Positions 31,088 to 38,950 of a stretch of 64,000 nucleotides of DNA are shown in pieces (position 1 is the stretch's first letter; the number at the start of each line of letters is the position of its first letter). This DNA is from PALSA-612 sp964595575 (lineage in GTDB: Bacteria; Actinomycetota; Thermoleophilia; Gaiellales; Gaiellaceae). The notes under the pieces were generated by a model, which saw only the letters and a list, made by a program, of their open reading frames with translations, did not search any database and was not told where the DNA came from. Position numbers and translations under genes: made by a program. The stretch lies in assembly GCA_964595575.1 (NCBI GenBank), contig CAZQRA010000001.1, positions 62,001 through 126,000 of the forward strand, written 5' to 3'.

Positions 31088-32959
31088 TCACCTGAGCGTC
31101 CGCAGCGCTCTAGCGAGCGATTGCTTGTCTGAGAGCACCGGGGCGAAGAGGTCGCCATGCTCGAGCAGACGTCTGCGTACGACATCCATGGTGAATGCCT
31201 TGGGGTCAAGGCCTGGCCGCACCTCCTCCCAGGTCAGGGGTGTCGACACCGGGGCCCCCGGGCGTGGTCGCACCGAGTACACGGAGGCCAGGGTCCTTCC
31301 CTCCCCGTTTTGGCCGGCATCCACCAGGACGCCCCAGCGGCGGGCAGGGCGACGCTCGGGGCTGACGAGCTTGGGCCTGGCGACGGCAAGCGTTCTTGCC
31401 ACGAGGCAGGCGAGGTGGCGCGAGTCCGCGTACGTGGAGCGGCGGGCGATGGGTACGAGCACGTGGAGGCCGTCCCCGCCGCTCGTCTTGGGGTAGCTCC
31501 GCAAGCCGAGCTCGGCCAGGAGCGTCCTCACGAGAAGGGCTACCTCCACCACCTCGTCCATCCCCACGCCCTCCCCCGGATCGAGGTCGAAGACGACCCA
31601 ATCAGGTCGGCGAGGGCGATCGATGCGCGAGCACCAGGGATGGAGGTCGATGCAGCCCATGCTCACCATCCACAGGAGGGTGGCCTCGTCCCGGACGACG
31701 GGGACCCGGAGCGAGCGGCCCTCGCCGTCCTCGTACTCGAACGTGGGGATCCAGCGGGGAAGGTAGCGCGGTGCCCGCCTCTGGTAGAAGGCCTTGCCCT
31801 CGATCCCGTCCGGGTGGCGGAGCATGACCATGGGTCGATCTCGGAGGTGGGGGAGGAGGACGGAAGCGACGTCGCGGTAGTAGGCGAGGAGATCGCCCTT
31901 GGTAATCCCCTCCTTCGGCCAGAAGAGCTTGTCCGGGTTGGAGATGCGGAGGACGACCGAGCCCACCCTGAGGGGAGACGAGCCCACCCTCAGGGGAGAA
32001 GGAGGCGACTGCTCGCGGCGCACGTCGGCTGGAGTCTTGTCCTCCCTGATCCCCAAGAAGGAGGGAGAGCGGAGGCGGCCATCGGGGGTCCACTCGGCGA
32101 GCTCGACCTCGACGACCACCCGCGGCTCGACCCAGACGACGTCGCGCAAAGGAGCGCGCAGTCTGGGGACGTCGGCCAGCGGGGGATGAGGCCGGCGCAA
32201 GGGCGCAAGGAGGACGAGGAGCTCCTCGATCGCCCGAGCGGTGAAGCCCGTGCCCACGCTTCCTGCGAAGCGAAGGCCCTCTGGACCGGGGACGGCGAGG
32301 ACGAGCGACCCCAAGGCGGCTCGACGTCCCCGCCCCCTCGTGTAGCCGACCACGACCAGCTCTTGCCGCGGCCGGAGCTTGACCTTGAGCCACGCTCCAG
32401 AACGGCGCTCCTCGTAGCAGGAGTCGCGCCGCTTGGCCACGATGCCCTCGAGGCCCTGCTCCTTCGCCGCCTCTAGGAGCGCCTGGCCGTCGGCGAAGGT
32501 GGGCGTGAGGCGCACGACCTGCGAGCCTCGGTCGAGGAGCTCCTGAAGCCGCCGTCGGCGCTCCTCGAGGGGAAGCTCGAGCAGAGGCTCTCCCTCGAGC
32601 TCGAGCAGGTCGAAGACCTCGTAGACGATCGTCCCCTTTCCCTGTTGGAGGAGGGAGAAGCGAGGCCTGCCGGCTCGGTCGAGGGCGCAGATCTCGCCGT
32701 CGAGTACGCAGTCCCGCCCCCTCGTGGCCGTGGGCAAAGCCGCGATCAAGGCGGGGAAGCGGGGGCCGAGGTCGCTGCGACCTGTCCGGCTGACGAGCTC
32801 GACCCGATCCCCGCGCACGTAGGCGAGGGCGCGGTAGCCGTCCCACTTGGGCTCGAACGTCCAGGCCCTGCCTCGGGGGACAGCCTCGGCGGGGACGGCC
32901 AGCATGGGCCGGTAGCGCCGGCGAGGCGACCTGTCGAGAGCTGGCGTCGACGCGTCCAT
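31088..32959 (-). CDS. ligD: ATP-dependent DNA ligase/polymerase LigD (ligase-polymerase fusion)
   Basis: This 623-aa protein has the ligase domain first: the nucleotidyl-lysine motif EPKWDGYRAL near residue 37, DGEICALD, LEGIVAKRRDS, and WLKVKLRPRQELVVVGY, followed by an OB-fold ending PSFLGIREDK. After a proline-rich linker with a 21-base tandem repeat comes a LigD-type primase/polymerase domain: ISNPDKLFWPKEGITKGDLL, WVVFDLDPGEG with the catalytic Asp pair, KTSGGDGLHVLVPI, and the final region. No phosphoesterase domain is visible. Such enzymes act with Ku in non-homologous end joining; ku is not in the window. The upstream extension of the frame to 33424 overlaps accA and is rejected. Confidence 0.93.
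   Translation of the reverse strand: MDASTPALDRSPRRRYRPMLAVPAEAVPRGRAWTFEPKWDGYRALAYVRGDRVELVSRTGRSDLGPRFPALIAALPTATRGRDCVLDGEICALDRAGRPRFSLLQQGKGTIVYEVFDLLELEGEPLLELPLEERRRRLQELLDRGSQVVRLTPTFADGQALLEAAKEQGLEGIVAKRRDSCYEERRSGAWLKVKLRPRQELVVVGYTRGRGRRAALGSLVLAVPGPEGLRFAGSVGTGFTARAIEELLVLLAPLRRPHPPLADVPRLRAPLRDVVWVEPRVVVEVELAEWTPDGRLRSPSFLGIREDKTPADVRREQSPPSPLRVGSSPLRVGSVVLRISNPDKLFWPKEGITKGDLLAYYRDVASVLLPHLRDRPMVMLRHPDGIEGKAFYQRRAPRYLPRWIPTFEYEDGEGRSLRVPVVRDEATLLWMVSMGCIDLHPWCSRIDRPRRPDWVVFDLDPGEGVGMDEVVEVALLVRTLLAELGLRSYPKTSGGDGLHVLVPIARRSTYADSRHLACLVARTLAVARPKLVSPERRPARRWGVLVDAGQNGEGRTLASVYSVRPRPGAPVSTPLTWEEVRPGLDPKAFTMDVVRRRLLEHGDLFAPVLSDKQSLARALRTLR
31960..32001 (-). repeat. Two-copy 21-base tandem repeat in the ligD linker
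   Basis: Two direct copies of a 21-base unit (AGCCCACCCTGAGGGGAGAC-type) differ at two positions and encode the repeated SPLRVGS in the linker between the ligase and polymerase domains. Slippage in this unit could alter linker length in steps of seven residues. Confidence 0.7.
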
Positions 32960-32996
32960 TCGGGCTGTCCATCCCCAACGGGTACGGGGAAAAATC

Positions 32997-33014
32997 TGTG
33001 GACAGTGTGGATTG
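32997..33014 (-). promoter_or_regulatory. Two adjacent DnaA-box-like 9-mers
   Basis: On the minus strand CAATCCACA and CTGTCCACA lie back to back, matching the DnaA box TT(A/G)TCCACA at 7 and 8 of 9 positions. They lie in the 85-base gap upstream of ligD, next to a short A-rich tract. Two weak boxes could bind DnaA as a regulator; no origin architecture is present and chance is possible. Confidence 0.3.
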
Positions 33015-33044
33015 TCGCTCGGCGCCTCGGGGAGGCCGCTCCCC

Positions 33045-33977
33045 TCAGGCGTACACGCCCATGGCCCGAAACTTGGCTCGGCGGCGGCGCACGAGGGTGG
33101 CGGGGGAGGCGGCCTCGATCTCCGCCAACGCCTGGTCGAGCGACTCGGCCAGGAGCCGGGCGGCCTGGTCGTAGTCGCGATGGGCCCCTCCCTCGGGCTC
33201 GGGAACGACGGCGTCGATGACCCCCAGCTCCAGGCAGTGGCGTGCATCGGGCTTGAAGGCGGCGGCGGCCTTCCGGGCCTGGCCGGCGTCCCGCCACAGG
33301 ATGGCGGCGCACCCCTCCGGGGAGATGACCGAGTAGATGGCGTACTCCTGCATGAGTACCCGGTCGGCGACGGCGATGGCGACTGCCCCTCCCGAGCCGC
33401 CCTCGCCGATGATGCAGGAGACAATGGGCACCCCTAGCCGGGCCATGAGCGCCTGGCAGCGAGCGATGGCGCCTCCCTGGCCGTGCTGCTCGGCTGCCAC
33501 GCCTGGGTAGGCGCCCGGGGTGTCCACCAGCGTGAGGACGGGGAAGCGGTGGCGCTCGGCCAGGGTCATGACCCGCATGGCCTTGCGGTAGCCCTCGGGA
33601 TAGGCCATCCCGAAGTTGCGGAAGGTGCGCTCCTTGAGGTCGCGACCCTTCTGGTGACCGATCAGAGCGACCGTGCGCCCCCGGAAGCGGCCCAGTCCGG
33701 CGACGATCGCGGGATCGTCGGCCCGCGCCCGGTCGCCGTGGAGCTCGACCCAATCCTCGAGGATGCGCTCCACGTAGTCGAGGGTGTAGGGTCGCTCCGG
33801 GTGGCGGGCGAGCTCCACCGAGAGCCAGATCTCCTTGTCGCTCGGCTCCTCCTGGAGGCGCTCCAGCTGTCGCCGCAGGCGCTCGAGGTCGGCGGAGAGC
33901 TTGGCCCCACCCAAGAGACTCAGCCCCTTGAGCCTGCTCAGGCGGGCTCGGAGCCTGAGCTGCTCGTCAGCGGTCAC
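33045..33977 (-). CDS. accA: Acetyl-CoA carboxylase carboxyltransferase subunit alpha
   Basis: AccA is one half of the carboxyltransferase that moves the carboxyl group from biotin to acetyl-CoA. The 310-aa protein shows an N-terminal helical region (LERLRRQLERLQEEP), ARHPERPYTLDYVERILEDWVELHGDR, LIGHQKGRDLKERTFRNFGM, YPEGYRKAMRVM, LVDTPGAYPG near residue 195, GEGGSGGAVAIAVADRVLMQEYAIYSVISPEGCAAILW. These are the standard AccA signatures. GTG 33977 overlaps the end of accD by 11 bases. Having separate accA and accD is more like most bacteria than the fused AccD-type subunits of typical high-GC actinobacteria. Confidence 0.95.
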   Translation of the reverse strand: MTADEQLRLRARLSRLKGLSLLGGAKLSADLERLRRQLERLQEEPSDKEIWLSVELARHPERPYTLDYVERILEDWVELHGDRARADDPAIVAGLGRFRGRTVALIGHQKGRDLKERTFRNFGMAYPEGYRKAMRVMTLAERHRFPVLTLVDTPGAYPGVAAEQHGQGGAIARCQALMARLGVPIVSCIIGEGGSGGAVAIAVADRVLMQEYAIYSVISPEGCAAILWRDAGQARKAAAAFKPDARHCLELGVIDAVVPEPEGGAHRDYDQAARLLAESLDQALAEIEAASPATLVRRRRAKFRAMGVYA

Positions 33978-34830
33978 GACCGAACAGACGCATGAGGCGG
34001 GCAAGGTAGCCCCGCAGCTGCGGGCGGGGCACGATGGCGTCCAGGTGGCCGAAGCGGTAGTTGGACTCGGCCAGGCCGAAGTCGGGGGGGAGCCTCTCTC
34101 GCGTCGTCTGCTGGACGACCCGGGGTCCCGTGAACGAGAGCAAGGCGCCCGGCTCGGCCACGATGACATCGCCCAGGCTGGCGAAGCTCGCGAGCACGCC
34201 GGCGGTGGTGGGGTGGGCCATCACGCTGAACAGGCAGCCGCCGGCGTCGTGCAGGTCCTCCACCGCGCACACCGTCTTGGGGAGCTGCATGAGGGAGAGG
34301 ATGCCTTCCTGCATGCGCGCTCCCCCCGAGGCGGTGACGGAGACCAGGGGCACCCGCCGGGCCGCCGCGCTCTCGCAGGCGCGTACGAGCTTCTCGCCCA
34401 CCACGCTGCCCATCGATCCTCCCATGAAGCGGAAGTCCATGACTGCGAGCTCGCAGGGGTAGCCGTCGAGGGTGGCTCTACCGATGACCATGGCCTCGCC
34501 CAGGCCGGTAGCCAGCTCCGCCTCGGCCAGGCGCTCGCGGTAGGGCCGGAGGTCGAAGAAGTCGAGGGGGTCGGCGGAGCGGAGCTCGGCGGCCTCCTCC
34601 TGGAACGTTCCCGGATCGGCCAGCATCGTCACTCGCTCCCGGGCGGGCATGGGGAAGTGGTGTCCGCACTGGGGGCAGACCCGGAGGTGGGCGCGAAGCT
34701 CCTCGTCACGGTAGTGGGAGTGGCAGCCGGGGCAGGTGTTGGGGTGCCCTCGCTCTCCCTGGGCGGACTCGCCATCGTCCTTGCGCTCGATGGACACGTC
34801 GACTCGGTTGCTTGACATGGGCTGCGCCAC
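33967..34830 (-). CDS. accD: Acetyl-CoA carboxylase carboxyltransferase subunit beta
   Basis: AccD is the zinc-bearing partner of AccA. The zinc ribbon is visible as CPGCHSHYRDEELRAHLRVCPQCGHHF (two CxxC pairs), then ARERVTMLADPGTFQE, MDFRFMGGSMGSVVGEKLVRA, SASGGARMQEG-like VTASGGARMQEG, MAHPTTAGVLASFASLGDVIVAEPGALLSFTGPRV, typical of AccD. The length, 287 aa, is normal. The start is GTG 34830; a second in-frame ATG four codons later is possible. The order accD-accA with overlap ensures equal synthesis. The biotin carrier and carboxylase genes are elsewhere. Confidence 0.95.
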   Translation of the reverse strand: MAQPMSSNRVDVSIERKDDGESAQGERGHPNTCPGCHSHYRDEELRAHLRVCPQCGHHFPMPARERVTMLADPGTFQEEAAELRSADPLDFFDLRPYRERLAEAELATGLGEAMVIGRATLDGYPCELAVMDFRFMGGSMGSVVGEKLVRACESAAARRVPLVSVTASGGARMQEGILSLMQLPKTVCAVEDLHDAGGCLFSVMAHPTTAGVLASFASLGDVIVAEPGALLSFTGPRVVQQTTRERLPPDFGLAESNYRFGHLDAIVPRPQLRGYLARLMRLFGRDR

Positions 34831-34857
34831 TTTAGACGTGGTCTGCGCCCCGCCCGG

Positions 34858-35634
34858 TTACAGCCCGAGGGCGACGCACAGCCGCTCCAGGGAAGGGACG
34901 GCCAGCGGGTCGGGGGCAAGGCCGCTGAAGCCGGCCCCGGCGAGGGGCACGCGGCCGGCGAGAGCCCGCAGCAAGCGCTCCGCCTCGTCCAGGGTCGGCC
35001 CTCCCGGTTCCGGGAGGTGGCAAGGCACCTGTCCTGGGGCGAGGACGTCCACGTCGAAGGCGACGTAGACCGCGTCGGCGCCGTCGAGGGCCCGCTCGAT
35101 ACCCTCCTCGCCCAGGGCGAGGCCGACCTGGGCGATCAGCTCCTCCTCGGGAGGGTCGAGGCTGCGGGCGCCGACCAGGGCCACGTCCTCGAGGCGCACG
35201 CTGCCTTGGTCCAGGATCATGCGCAAAGGCATTCCCCAGAGGTTGCCGGAGGGCGAGGTCTCGGGGGTGTTGAGGTCGCCGTGGGCGTCCAGCCACACCA
35301 GGGCCAGTCGCTCGTAGCGGGCAGCCAGGCCCTCCACCGCTCCCACGTGGGCGCAGCAGCAGCCGCCGAGCACGAGAGGGCGCTCGGGCAGGGCGGAAGC
35401 GATGGCCAGCGTTTGCTCCTGGAGCGAGCTCTCCTCGACGACGGCGGCCTCGGGGTAGGGGAGGGGAAGCCGCGCCGCCTGGGCCATGGCCTCCCCGCCG
35501 GCGCCCCAGGCGCGGGGCACGCGGACGAGCCCGGCGGCATACTCTCGGCCGCAGGCGTGGCACTCGTACCCAGGGCCGAGGGCCACCGCCGTGAAGCCGC
35601 CGCACTCGGGGCAGAGGGCGCGGAGCCTGCTCAT
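34858..35634 (-). CDS. Arginase-family protein with N-terminal zinc ribbon
   Basis: The first 30 residues carry CPECGG and CHACGR, a two-CxxC zinc ribbon. The rest (258 aa total) is a ureohydrolase fold: LVLGGCCCAHVGAVEGL, LVWLDAHGDLNTPETSPSGNLWGM, and VYVAFDVDVLAPGQVPCHLPEPGG. The DAHGD and DVD metal sites are kept, but the first metal His, normally in GGDHS, is replaced: GGCCCAH has Cys at that position and the His shifted by three. The substrate is unlikely to be plain arginine. It overlaps the HAD gene upstream by 4 bases (ATGA). A true arginase is separately encoded at 11.7 kb. Confidence 0.82.
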   Translation of the reverse strand: MSRLRALCPECGGFTAVALGPGYECHACGREYAAGLVRVPRAWGAGGEAMAQAARLPLPYPEAAVVEESSLQEQTLAIASALPERPLVLGGCCCAHVGAVEGLAARYERLALVWLDAHGDLNTPETSPSGNLWGMPLRMILDQGSVRLEDVALVGARSLDPPEEELIAQVGLALGEEGIERALDGADAVYVAFDVDVLAPGQVPCHLPEPGGPTLDEAERLLRALAGRVPLAGAGFSGLAPDPLAVPSLERLCVALGL

Positions 35635-36281
35635 CGGCCGTCGGCCTCGATGATCTCGGCGACCGCCTTCGCCAGCCCCGCCAAATCGGGCAGCGTGCGG
35701 GCGGGGGCCAGCCCTCTTGGGTCCTCGTGCAGGCGGTTGATCCAGATACAGGGGATGCCGAGCTCGAGGGCCGGGGCCACGTCGTGGAACAGGCTGGCGG
35801 CCACGTGGACGTCGGGGAGCCGCCCCACCTGTCGCTCGAAGGCTCGCCAGTGGCCCAAAGCCGGCTTGTAGGAGCCGATCTGGGAAGCGACGATCCGAAG
35901 ATCGAAGGGAACGCCGATCGCGGTCACGGAGGCCTGGAGAAGGTCGGGATCGGTGTTGGAGAGGATGCCCAGGCGCACCCCGCGCCGGCGTAGGTCGAGA
36001 AGGGCGGAGGGAACCTCCGCGAACACCGGCCAGGAAGGGAGGGACCGGGCCAAGGCCTCCCGCTCCTCGGCCGGGGCCCCCAGCTCTTCCAGCACCCGGG
36101 CCATGACCTCCCGGTAGGGGAGAGCCGGCTCTCGCCTTTGGATCTCCGGCTCGAGCTCGTGGTAGCGGCGGAGAAGCTCGTCGGCTCGCTCCCCTCCGAA
36201 GAGGCGGGCCAGCTCGCGGCGGATGCCCGTGTTCCAGTCGACGAGGGTCCCGTAGCAGTCGAAGGTGGCCCAGCGCTCCAC
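35631..36281 (-). CDS. HAD-superfamily hydrolase (haloacid dehalogenase type)
   Basis: The 216-aa protein has the four HAD motifs: ATFDCYGTLVDW at the start with the nucleophilic Asp, LSNTDPD, GSYKPALGHW with the Lys, and SLFHDVAPALELGIPCIWINR. YGTLVDW and the subsequent cap helices are typical of class II haloacid dehalogenase-like proteins. The substrate cannot be read from the sequence; many relatives are phosphatases. GTG 36281 has TAAGCT 7 bases upstream, defining a leaderless transcript that continues into the zinc-ribbon arginase gene through an ATGA overlap. Confidence 0.85.
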   Translation of the reverse strand: MERWATFDCYGTLVDWNTGIRRELARLFGGERADELLRRYHELEPEIQRREPALPYREVMARVLEELGAPAEEREALARSLPSWPVFAEVPSALLDLRRRGVRLGILSNTDPDLLQASVTAIGVPFDLRIVASQIGSYKPALGHWRAFERQVGRLPDVHVAASLFHDVAPALELGIPCIWINRLHEDPRGLAPARTLPDLAGLAKAVAEIIEADGR

Positions 36282-36288
36282 CCAGGGG

Positions 36289-36294
36289 AGCTTA
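36289..36294 (-). promoter_or_regulatory. -10 box of leaderless HAD gene promoter
   Basis: TAAGCT on the minus strand ends 7 bases before GTG 36281. It lies in the 27-base gap after the lipid kinase gene. Confidence 0.5.
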
Positions 36295-36308
36295 CCGGCC
36301 GCTCGCTG

Positions 36309-37190
36309 TCAGGCAAGCACGGGCATCGCCCTCCGCTCGGCCTCGAACACGGCCCTGTCCACGTCCCCCAGGTCCTCCCCGTCTGCCTGCAGGGGAGACG
36401 GGGAGTCGCAGGCGACCTCGATCCGGTCGAGGTCATGCCCGCACAAAACGCCGGGAGCCCCTGCTACGCCTTTGCCGACGGCGGCTCGAGCCAGCAGGCG
36501 GAGGACGGCCAAGGGGCCGGGAGCAACGGGGGCGGCGTAGTCCAGTCCGAGCTCGAGTCGTGCCCGGGGGCAGAAGCGCAAGGGGAGCGGGCCGGCGTAG
36601 GTGTACACGGGGGCGTTGCACACGAAGACGAGCGCCGCCCGCCCTGCGCCTGCGATGGCGAAGGAGGGCTGGAAGCGGAGCCGCCGCTCGACGAGGACGC
36701 GGGCGACGGTGAAGGCGAAGAAGAGGTTGCCCGGCCGCGCTCCCCGAGGACCTCCTCGGCGCGCCTCCACCCGCCGCACCGCCTCGGCGTCGAGCCCAAG
36801 GCCGGCGCTGAACAGGAAGCGGCGGCCGTTGACGCGGCCGAGGGAGATCCGTCGAGCAGGAGCGGACAGGAGGTGGCGGGCGCAGGCCACGGCGTCCGAG
36901 GGGAGGCCGAGGGCCCGGGGGAGGACGTTGGCGCCTCCCGCCGGTAGGAAGCCGAGCGGCCGTCGGCCGTCGGCTCCGTTGACCGCCTCGTTGAAGGTCC
37001 CGTCGCCCCCGAGGACGAAGATGGCCTCGCCCTCCGCCTCCCGGGCGAGCTGGACGGCATGCCCTGGGCGCTCGCTGAGGACGGTGACGAGGGAGAAGCG
37101 GGCGGCCAGCGTCCGCTCCACCTGCCGCATCCCTTCCTCGCTGACTCCGCGGGCAGCCGGGTTGACGATGAGGGTGGCGGAAGGCCTCAC
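36309..37190 (-). CDS. Diacylglycerol/lipid kinase family protein (YegS/DgkB-like)
   Basis: The 293-aa protein shows LIVNPAARGVSEEGM at the N-terminus, GGDGTFNEAVNG near residue 62 (the nucleotide-binding GGDGT of LCB5/DAGK enzymes), GFLPAGGANVLPRALGLP, and SAGLGLDAEAVRRVE. The C-terminal beta-sandwich ends ADGEDLGDVDRAVFEAE, comparable to the QxDGE motif of the family. It phosphorylates a lipid hydroxyl, probably diacylglycerol or a related lipid. GTG 37190 is in a 4-base overlap with the stop of the FAD oxidoreductase gene, so both are on one mRNA. Confidence 0.87.
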   Translation of the reverse strand: MRPSATLIVNPAARGVSEEGMRQVERTLAARFSLVTVLSERPGHAVQLAREAEGEAIFVLGGDGTFNEAVNGADGRRPLGFLPAGGANVLPRALGLPSDAVACARHLLSAPARRISLGRVNGRRFLFSAGLGLDAEAVRRVEARRGGPRGARPGNLFFAFTVARVLVERRLRFQPSFAIAGAGRAALVFVCNAPVYTYAGPLPLRFCPRARLELGLDYAAPVAPGPLAVLRLLARAAVGKGVAGAPGVLCGHDLDRIEVACDSPSPLQADGEDLGDVDRAVFEAERRAMPVLA

Positions 37191-38263
37191 ACGACCAGCG
37201 TCTCCGGTCGACGTTGTCCCGAGAGGAAGCGATCGAGAGCGAGGGGGGAGAGGTCGAGGGTGGGCCGCGCGCCCACGACCAGCTCGGCTACGTACTCGCC
37301 CACAGCTGGGGCTTGCTGGAAGCCGTGACCGGAGAACCCGGTGGCGTAGAGGAACCGGCTCGGCTCGGCAGCCTCTCCCACGATCGCGTTCCAGTCGGGG
37401 CTGAGGTCGTAGTACCCCCACCAGGAGGATTGGACGCCCAGCTCGGCCAGCGCCGGCAGCCGGCGGACGGCCGTGCGAGCGAGGTCCTCGAGCGTCTGCT
37501 CCCTGCCCCCGAAGGCGATTCCCTGTCCCTCGCGGTGGAAGTAGAAGCCGGTGGAGAAGTCGATGGTCAAGGGCAGGCGGTGAGGCAGGCCCGCGTCCTC
37601 CGGGGTGAAGAAGACGAGGCGTCGCTCCGCGCGTACGGGGATGTCGAGCCCGACCATGGCTCCGATCTCCGCCGACCACACGCCGGCGCAGCAGACGACG
37701 GTATCGGTGGCGATCCTCCCCCTGGAGGTCTCGACCCCGGTGATGGTGCTACCCCGGGTATCGATGGCCGTGACCGCCCATCCTTGGCGGACGTCGAGTC
37801 CCCGGGCGTACCAGTGCACCACCGCCTCTGGGGTCGCGTAGCCGTCGAGCTCGCAGAAGGTGGCGGCGAGCAGGCCCTCAGGGGCGAGCTGGGGGACGAG
37901 CTCCCGAGCCTCGTCCACCGACAGCTCGCGGGAGGGAACCCCTAGGCGATGCTGGAGGGCCAGTGCCTCCTGGAAGCGGGCCACGTCGTCCTCGCGGTCG
38001 AGGAGGAAGAGGTAGCCGTACTGGCGAAATCCGATCCCCTCCATGCGCTCCAGCTCGTCCAGCGACCGCAGGGCTATGCGGACGTTGAGCTCGTCGGCGA
38101 ACTGGGTGCGGATGCCTCCAGCCGCCTTGCCCGTCGAGCCGGAGGCGAGGGTGTGGCGCTCGACCAGGACGACGCGGGCGACTCCCAGCCGGCGGAGGTG
38201 CCAGGCGACGCTCGTGCCCAGCGCCCCGCCGCCCACGACCACGACGTCGGCCGTCTCCTGCAC
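37187..38263 (-). CDS. FAD-dependent oxidoreductase of the D-amino-acid/sarcosine oxidase family
   Basis: The 358-aa flavoprotein starts DVVVVGGGALGTSVAWHLRR, the GxGxxG dinucleotide fold, followed by ERHTLASGSTGKAAGGIRTQF, typical of sarcosine oxidase beta-like proteins, and a C-terminal FLYATGFSGHGFQQAPAVGEYVAEL. The enzymes oxidise secondary or tertiary amines of glycine, sarcosine, proline or similar. The exact substrate is not predictable; no THF-dependent partners are nearby. The start GTG 38263 has CACAAT 6 bases upstream. It leads a two-gene transcript with the lipid kinase. Confidence 0.85.
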   Translation of the reverse strand: MQETADVVVVGGGALGTSVAWHLRRLGVARVVLVERHTLASGSTGKAAGGIRTQFADELNVRIALRSLDELERMEGIGFRQYGYLFLLDREDDVARFQEALALQHRLGVPSRELSVDEARELVPQLAPEGLLAATFCELDGYATPEAVVHWYARGLDVRQGWAVTAIDTRGSTITGVETSRGRIATDTVVCCAGVWSAEIGAMVGLDIPVRAERRLVFFTPEDAGLPHRLPLTIDFSTGFYFHREGQGIAFGGREQTLEDLARTAVRRLPALAELGVQSSWWGYYDLSPDWNAIVGEAAEPSRFLYATGFSGHGFQQAPAVGEYVAELVVGARPTLDLSPLALDRFLSGQRRPETLVV

Positions 38264-38269
38264 GGAGGG

Positions 38270-38275
38270 ATTGTG
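38270..38275 (-). promoter_or_regulatory. Possible -10 box for the FAD oxidoreductase
   Basis: CACAAT on the minus strand ends 6 bases before GTG 38263. The first base departs from TAnnnT, but the spacing is that of the leaderless set. Confidence 0.35.
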
Positions 38276-38301
38276 GCTCCGCCGCTAGAAGATCACCACC
38301 G

Positions 38302-38806
38302 CTAGAAGACCACCACCATGAAGGGCACGTCCTTGGTCACGAGCACGTTGCCGGAGGTATCGAGGCCGCGCAGGCTCACACGGTAGGAGCCGTCGCCCAT
38401 GGGGATGCAGGAGGTGGTCATGGCCTCCGAGGCCATGCTCGTGGCCAGGCAGCTCAGGCCGCCGAGGCCGGCCAGGAGCACCTCGTAGGTCCCGTTCTGG
38501 ACCTTCCGCACCTGGACGCCCTTGCCGGTGCAGTTGAAGCGGCGGCCGAAGGCTTGGGGGGCGGAGATGTACTGGTTGGGGATGTTCTCCACTCCCTGAT
38601 TGGGAAGCCCGGTGACGACGACGACCCCGCGCACGGCGCCGTTGGCGCAGCGAGGTTGAGGCTTGACCGCGCCCGGCGAGAGCGCGGACTCGGACNNNNN
38701 NNNNNNNNNNNNNNNNNNNNNNNNNNNNNNNNNNNNNNNNNNNNNNNNNNNNNNNNNNNNNNNNNNNNNNNNNNNNNNNNNNNNNNNNNNNNNNNGACGT
38801 ACGCAT
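38302..38806 (-). CDS. Probable secreted protein, interrupted by a scaffold gap
   Basis: The 5' end is marked by AAAGGAG 7 bases before ATG 38806 (MRT, then unknown); a second ATG at 38811 is too close to that site. After 100 N the frame continues with RCANGAVRGVVVVTGLPNQG, GRRFNCTGKGVQVRKV, NGTYEVLLAGLGG and ends DVPFMVVVF. The end looks like a beta-sandwich domain found at the C-terminus of secreted actinobacterial proteins, with one or two disulfide-type Cys pairs. The missing part probably holds a signal peptide and perhaps repeats that defeated assembly. No function is recognised. Confidence 0.6.
38696..38795. other. Scaffold gap of 100 N
   Basis: Exactly 100 N, the conventional length for a gap of unknown size. 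It falls inside the secreted-protein gene, so the coding length and frame across it are not known. Confidence 0.98.
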
Positions 38807-38938
38807 GCCATCGCTCCTTTCTCGTTGGTGGAGTCGAGGCATTGTCCCAGGGCGGGCGGCGCGATCGGCCAGGGCGGGCCCAGCGACGGGGCCTGGGGGC
38901 TCGCGCGTCTCCCTCGGCCCTGCCCTCGCCGGTCGCGA

Positions 38939-38944
38939 TAGGCT
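38939..38944 (+). promoter_or_regulatory. -10 box of leaderless selenoprotein gene promoter
   Basis: TAGGCT ends exactly 6 bases before GTG 38951, matching the leaderless pattern of the annotated neighbours and independently supporting this start codon. Confidence 0.55.
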
Positions 38945-38950
38945 TGGAAC

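Noticed and set aside
32960..33424. N-terminal extension of ligD to 33424
   Set aside because: The extra 155 residues lie opposite nothing conserved and overlap accA on the same strand in another frame; ATG 32959 is followed at once by a normal ligase domain.
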